Shown here in pieces: positions 4,550 to 6,491 of a stretch of 6,491 nucleotides of DNA; position 1 is the first letter of the stretch; the number at the start of each line of letters is the position of its first letter. The position numbers and the translations under genes were made by a program. Source of the DNA: JBBQIY01 sp964553035 (GTDB lineage Bacteria; Verrucomicrobiota; Kiritimatiellia; RFP12; UBA3636); assembly GCA_964553035.1 (NCBI GenBank), contig CAZKJH010000169.1, positions 1-6,491 of the forward strand. Direction: 5' to 3'. The notes under the pieces are model-generated. The model did not search any database. It was not told the origin of the DNA and saw only the letters and a list, made by a program, of their open reading frames with translations.

Positions 4550-6491
4550 ATGAACGAAGCGAATCACCTTTCCTCTTTTGCTAACGATTACGGCAATTTC
4601 ACCTCTATCCAGCAGGTTCCAGATTACCGTCACCCACAACCGAACGCTGCGAACATGGCAGACATGGCGGACGTGGGCTCAACGATTTTTCTGACCTGTT
4701 CTGTTATCGCTATCGCATTTGGGGTCAGGAAAACCCTCCGTACCCAAGAGTTTAAAAGGCAACGAGCGGCCTTTAATCGTCTGCCTATCGTTGCCCGTTC
4801 AGCTTTTGCGTCCATTATGGTGGCGGTCATAGCCTACGGGGGGACAAAGCCGGGAACAAACTATCTAGAAACAATCTCAAGACCTCTGGTAGCCCTCATG
4901 GGCTCTGGAGAGCAACTGGAATCCATTCCCGAAACCGTTTCGTTCACCGAGAACCAGCAGCTCGCCGGATTCGCATTGACCGCTGTTGTCACAAACGAAA
5001 CCTTCGACTTGTCGGCTCCCTCGAACGCCGTTGTTCACGCCAACTGGCGCAAGCGTGGTGCCGCCGAAGACGGCTTCTGGTGTGTCCCGCCAAATGGAGT
5101 CGGCAATTCCCCTTGGCTATTCACGCTTGGCACGGGACGTATCGAGTCCGTATATGTATCCTCCTCCGGCACCCTGTCGTTCAATAGTCGGAAGTCATCC
5201 CCCCTTGCTCTCATGATGCCCGATGGCTCCCCCATCGCTTTTTTCGCCCCGCTTCAAACCGTGCTGGGCATTCCGCCGGAATCTCGATGGGATCTGCTCT
5301 CCGCTACCAATTCGCTGTTCTGGTATGACGTAACCGATTCAGGCTCAGCCCGTTTCACCTGGCAAAATGCGCTTCTAGGACGTGAGACAAACGCCCCGCT
5401 TTCTTTCCAAGCCGAACTCTTCCCCTCGGGCGATTTCATTTACCGTTACGACTTTGGAGCAATTACGAATTACGAATTAGGAATTACGAATTATGTAATA
5501 GGTGCGCAAAACAATGGGGGCGGTGAGACCGCGATAATTACGACGGAAGACTACTATTGCACGGAGACCAACCACCTCTGCGCCTTACTCTACAGTCTCG
5601 ATGGGTCAAACATGGTCACGACACCGCTCTGCTCGGTTGTCACAAACTCCCCGAAGTTTTCGCTCCACTGGACCGCCTTTGGCGAACTTGATCCGTCCGA
5701 CCCCGATCCGGACGACGACGGCATCACAACGGCGGACGAAGTCCTCCTGTATCACACGAACCCGAATATGCCTGATACCGACCTCGATGGCATTTCCGAT
5801 GGCGATGAGGTCTCGAACGGCTTAAACCCGCTGCTCCGTGATACAGACGGGGACGGCTTGGTTGATGGCTCGGACCCCGATCCGCTGTCCGTCACATCGC
5901 TCGAAGACCTCGACGGCGACGGTATCCCCGACGCCTACGAAGTTTTCATGTTTGGGTCTACGAACACCGTCGGCTCCCTTGACTACGATCCCAATGGAAC
6001 GGGATTTCCGCTTTCGACGAAAATCGCCGCAGGCATGAATCCCAACGCCGTACCCGCCGCAGAAACCATACCCACGAACAATCTAGCCTCACTAAAACTC
6101 TTCGACGGGTTCAGGTGCGATTTCACCAATACCCAGAACATCATCTACAGCCGCACCATCGGCATCGACCGCGACAACGGCTGGCAGCAGTACTTTCTTT
6201 CGTCCGCTCCAGACAAAGCAGAACCGTGGAGACTTGAGGGCATGATCCTGGAATGGTCGGACTCCGGCGGTGGCAGTGGCACGGTCACGACCTCGCCACG
6301 GGACGACAGCTTCTATCTGCCCGTTTCCACCAACAGCCCGGCAAATCTGACCCTGACGCTTCGAACGACCTCGACGAATTCCATCTGTCCTCAGCCGCTG
6401 TATCTGCTCACCTGGTCTCCGGCTATTGAAGCGTCCGGGGCGTCGCAGGCGACTATCGGCGGTTCTGTCTGCTACGCCGCGAAATGGGAGG
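4550..6491 (+). CDS. Large thrombospondin type 3 repeat surface protein, partial at 3' end
   Basis: The frame from ATG 4550 stays open to the window edge (647 codons plus one base), so the C-terminus is missing. There is no normal signal peptide. Residues 1-43 are polar, then membrane segments lie near 44-59 ('STIFLTCSVIAIAFGV') and 83-97 ('RSAFASIMVAVIAYGG'), with a basic stretch between ('RKTLRTQEFKRQR'), suggesting a hairpin with the rest outside. Residues 140-300 are beta-rich; 'SLFWYDV...RFTWQNAL...LSFQAELFPSGDFIYRY' (255-300) recalls nidogen-like (NIDO) domains. Residues 381-464 form an Asp-rich thrombospondin type 3 calcium-binding block ('DPDPDDDG', 'DTDLDGISDGDE', 'DTDGDGLVDG', 'DLDGDGIPDAYE'). 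The following 'MFGSTNTVGSLDYDPNGTG' looks like a worn repeat. Residues 515-647 are again beta-rich and Ser/Thr-rich. A 7-bp repeat lies inside the frame. It is probably a surface or adhesion protein; the end of the gene could carry further domains, such as a toxin or YD repeats. Confidence 0.8.
   Translation, partial: MNEANHLSSFANDYGNFTSIQQVPDYRHPQPNAANMADMADVGSTIFLTCSVIAIAFGVRKTLRTQEFKRQRAAFNRLPIVARSAFASIMVAVIAYGGTKPGTNYLETISRPLVALMGSGEQLESIPETVSFTENQQLAGFALTAVVTNETFDLSAPSNAVVHANWRKRGAAEDGFWCVPPNGVGNSPWLFTLGTGRIESVYVSSSGTLSFNSRKSSPLALMMPDGSPIAFFAPLQTVLGIPPESRWDLLSATNSLFWYDVTDSGSARFTWQNALLGRETNAPLSFQAELFPSGDFIYRYDFGAITNYELGITNYVIGAQNNGGGETAIITTEDYYCTETNHLCALLYSLDGSNMVTTPLCSVVTNSPKFSLHWTAFGELDPSDPDPDDDGITTADEVLLYHTNPNMPDTDLDGISDGDEVSNGLNPLLRDTDGDGLVDGSDPDPLSVTSLEDLDGDGIPDAYEVFMFGSTNTVGSLDYDPNGTGFPLSTKIAAGMNPNAVPAAETIPTNNLASLKLFDGFRCDFTNTQNIIYSRTIGIDRDNGWQQYFLSSAPDKAEPWRLEGMILEWSDSGGGSGTVTTSPRDDSFYLPVSTNSPANLTLTLRTTSTNSICPQPLYLLTWSPAIEASGASQATIGGSVCYAAKWE
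5461..5495 (+). repeat. Five tandem 7-bp repeats (AATTACG type) inside the large gene
   Basis: Units are AATTACG (5461), AATTACG (5468), AATTAGG (5475), AATTACG (5482) and AATTATG (5489). In the reading frame of the large gene they encode the near-repeat 'ITNYELG/ITNYVIG' (residues 305-318). The tract is very AT-rich within a GC-richer gene. As 7 is not a multiple of 3, gain or loss of a unit shifts the frame. Confidence 0.9.
5690..5941 (+). other. Thrombospondin type 3 calcium-binding block within the large gene
   Basis: Codes for residues 381-464 of the large protein. Four Asp-rich loops occur: 'DPSDPDPDDDGITTADE', 'NMPDTDLDGISDGDE', 'LRDTDGDGLVDGSDPDP' and 'LEDLDGDGIPDAYE'. The DxDxDG pattern and the trailing acidic residues are the calcium ligands known for this family. 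Such blocks usually act as stiff calcium-dependent spacers in secreted proteins. Confidence 0.85.

Noticed and set aside
3838..4551. Long minus-strand open frame (237 codons) opposite the exported-protein gene
   Set aside because: The plus-strand frame has a good ribosome site, a signal peptide and tight coupling to the next gene. The antisense product is Ser/Arg/Val-rich with no domain or signal, typical of a shadow.

Overview
The window looks like a chromosomal piece from a Gram-negative, outer-membrane-bearing bacterium. A PVC-type lineage (Verrucomicrobiota, Kiritimatiellota or Lentisphaerota) is my best guess. The lipoprotein-sorting genes lolC/lolD and an outer-membrane lipoprotein (SlyB family) require two membranes. 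The large Asp-rich protein at the right end, with thrombospondin type 3 calcium-binding repeats and a degenerate 'DAYEVFMFGS' tail, is in the style of big surface proteins of those phyla. The assignment is by style only; there is no marker gene here.

Left part (1-2755) is housekeeping. A sigma70-like promoter (89-117) precedes lolC (189-1418), which is followed after 6 bp by lolD (1425-2129); the lolD ribosome site lies inside the last lolC codons. Only one LolC/E-type permease is visible, so the transporter may be a homodimeric LolF-like type. An 86-bp gap leads to slyB (2216-2695), a glycine-zipper outer-membrane lipoprotein that is itself an expected cargo of the Lol machine. A clear intrinsic terminator (2723-2755) closes the block.

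Middle part (2756-3904) holds no convincing intact gene. Its main feature is a 164-bp element (2817-2980) built of three perfect inverted-repeat pairs (21, 13 and 11 bp), all centred on the same point near 2898. A minus-strand coding remnant of 51 codons ends inside its right arm. The rest looks like decayed or non-coding DNA with small hairpins, a short tandem repeat and a weak promoter candidate.

Right part (3905-6491) is accessory. It is a tightly packed pair: a 213-residue exported protein of unknown family (3905-4546), then, after 3 bp, a very long open frame (4550 to beyond the window end, at least 647 residues). The second product has two N-terminal membrane segments, a beta-rich region, a thrombospondin type 3 block and another beta-rich region. 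The second gene carries five in-frame copies of a 7-bp AT-rich repeat (AATTACG type) at 5461-5495, a possible site of slippage and on/off switching. The pair is the best candidate for an undescribed surface system, but its function cannot be told from the sequence.
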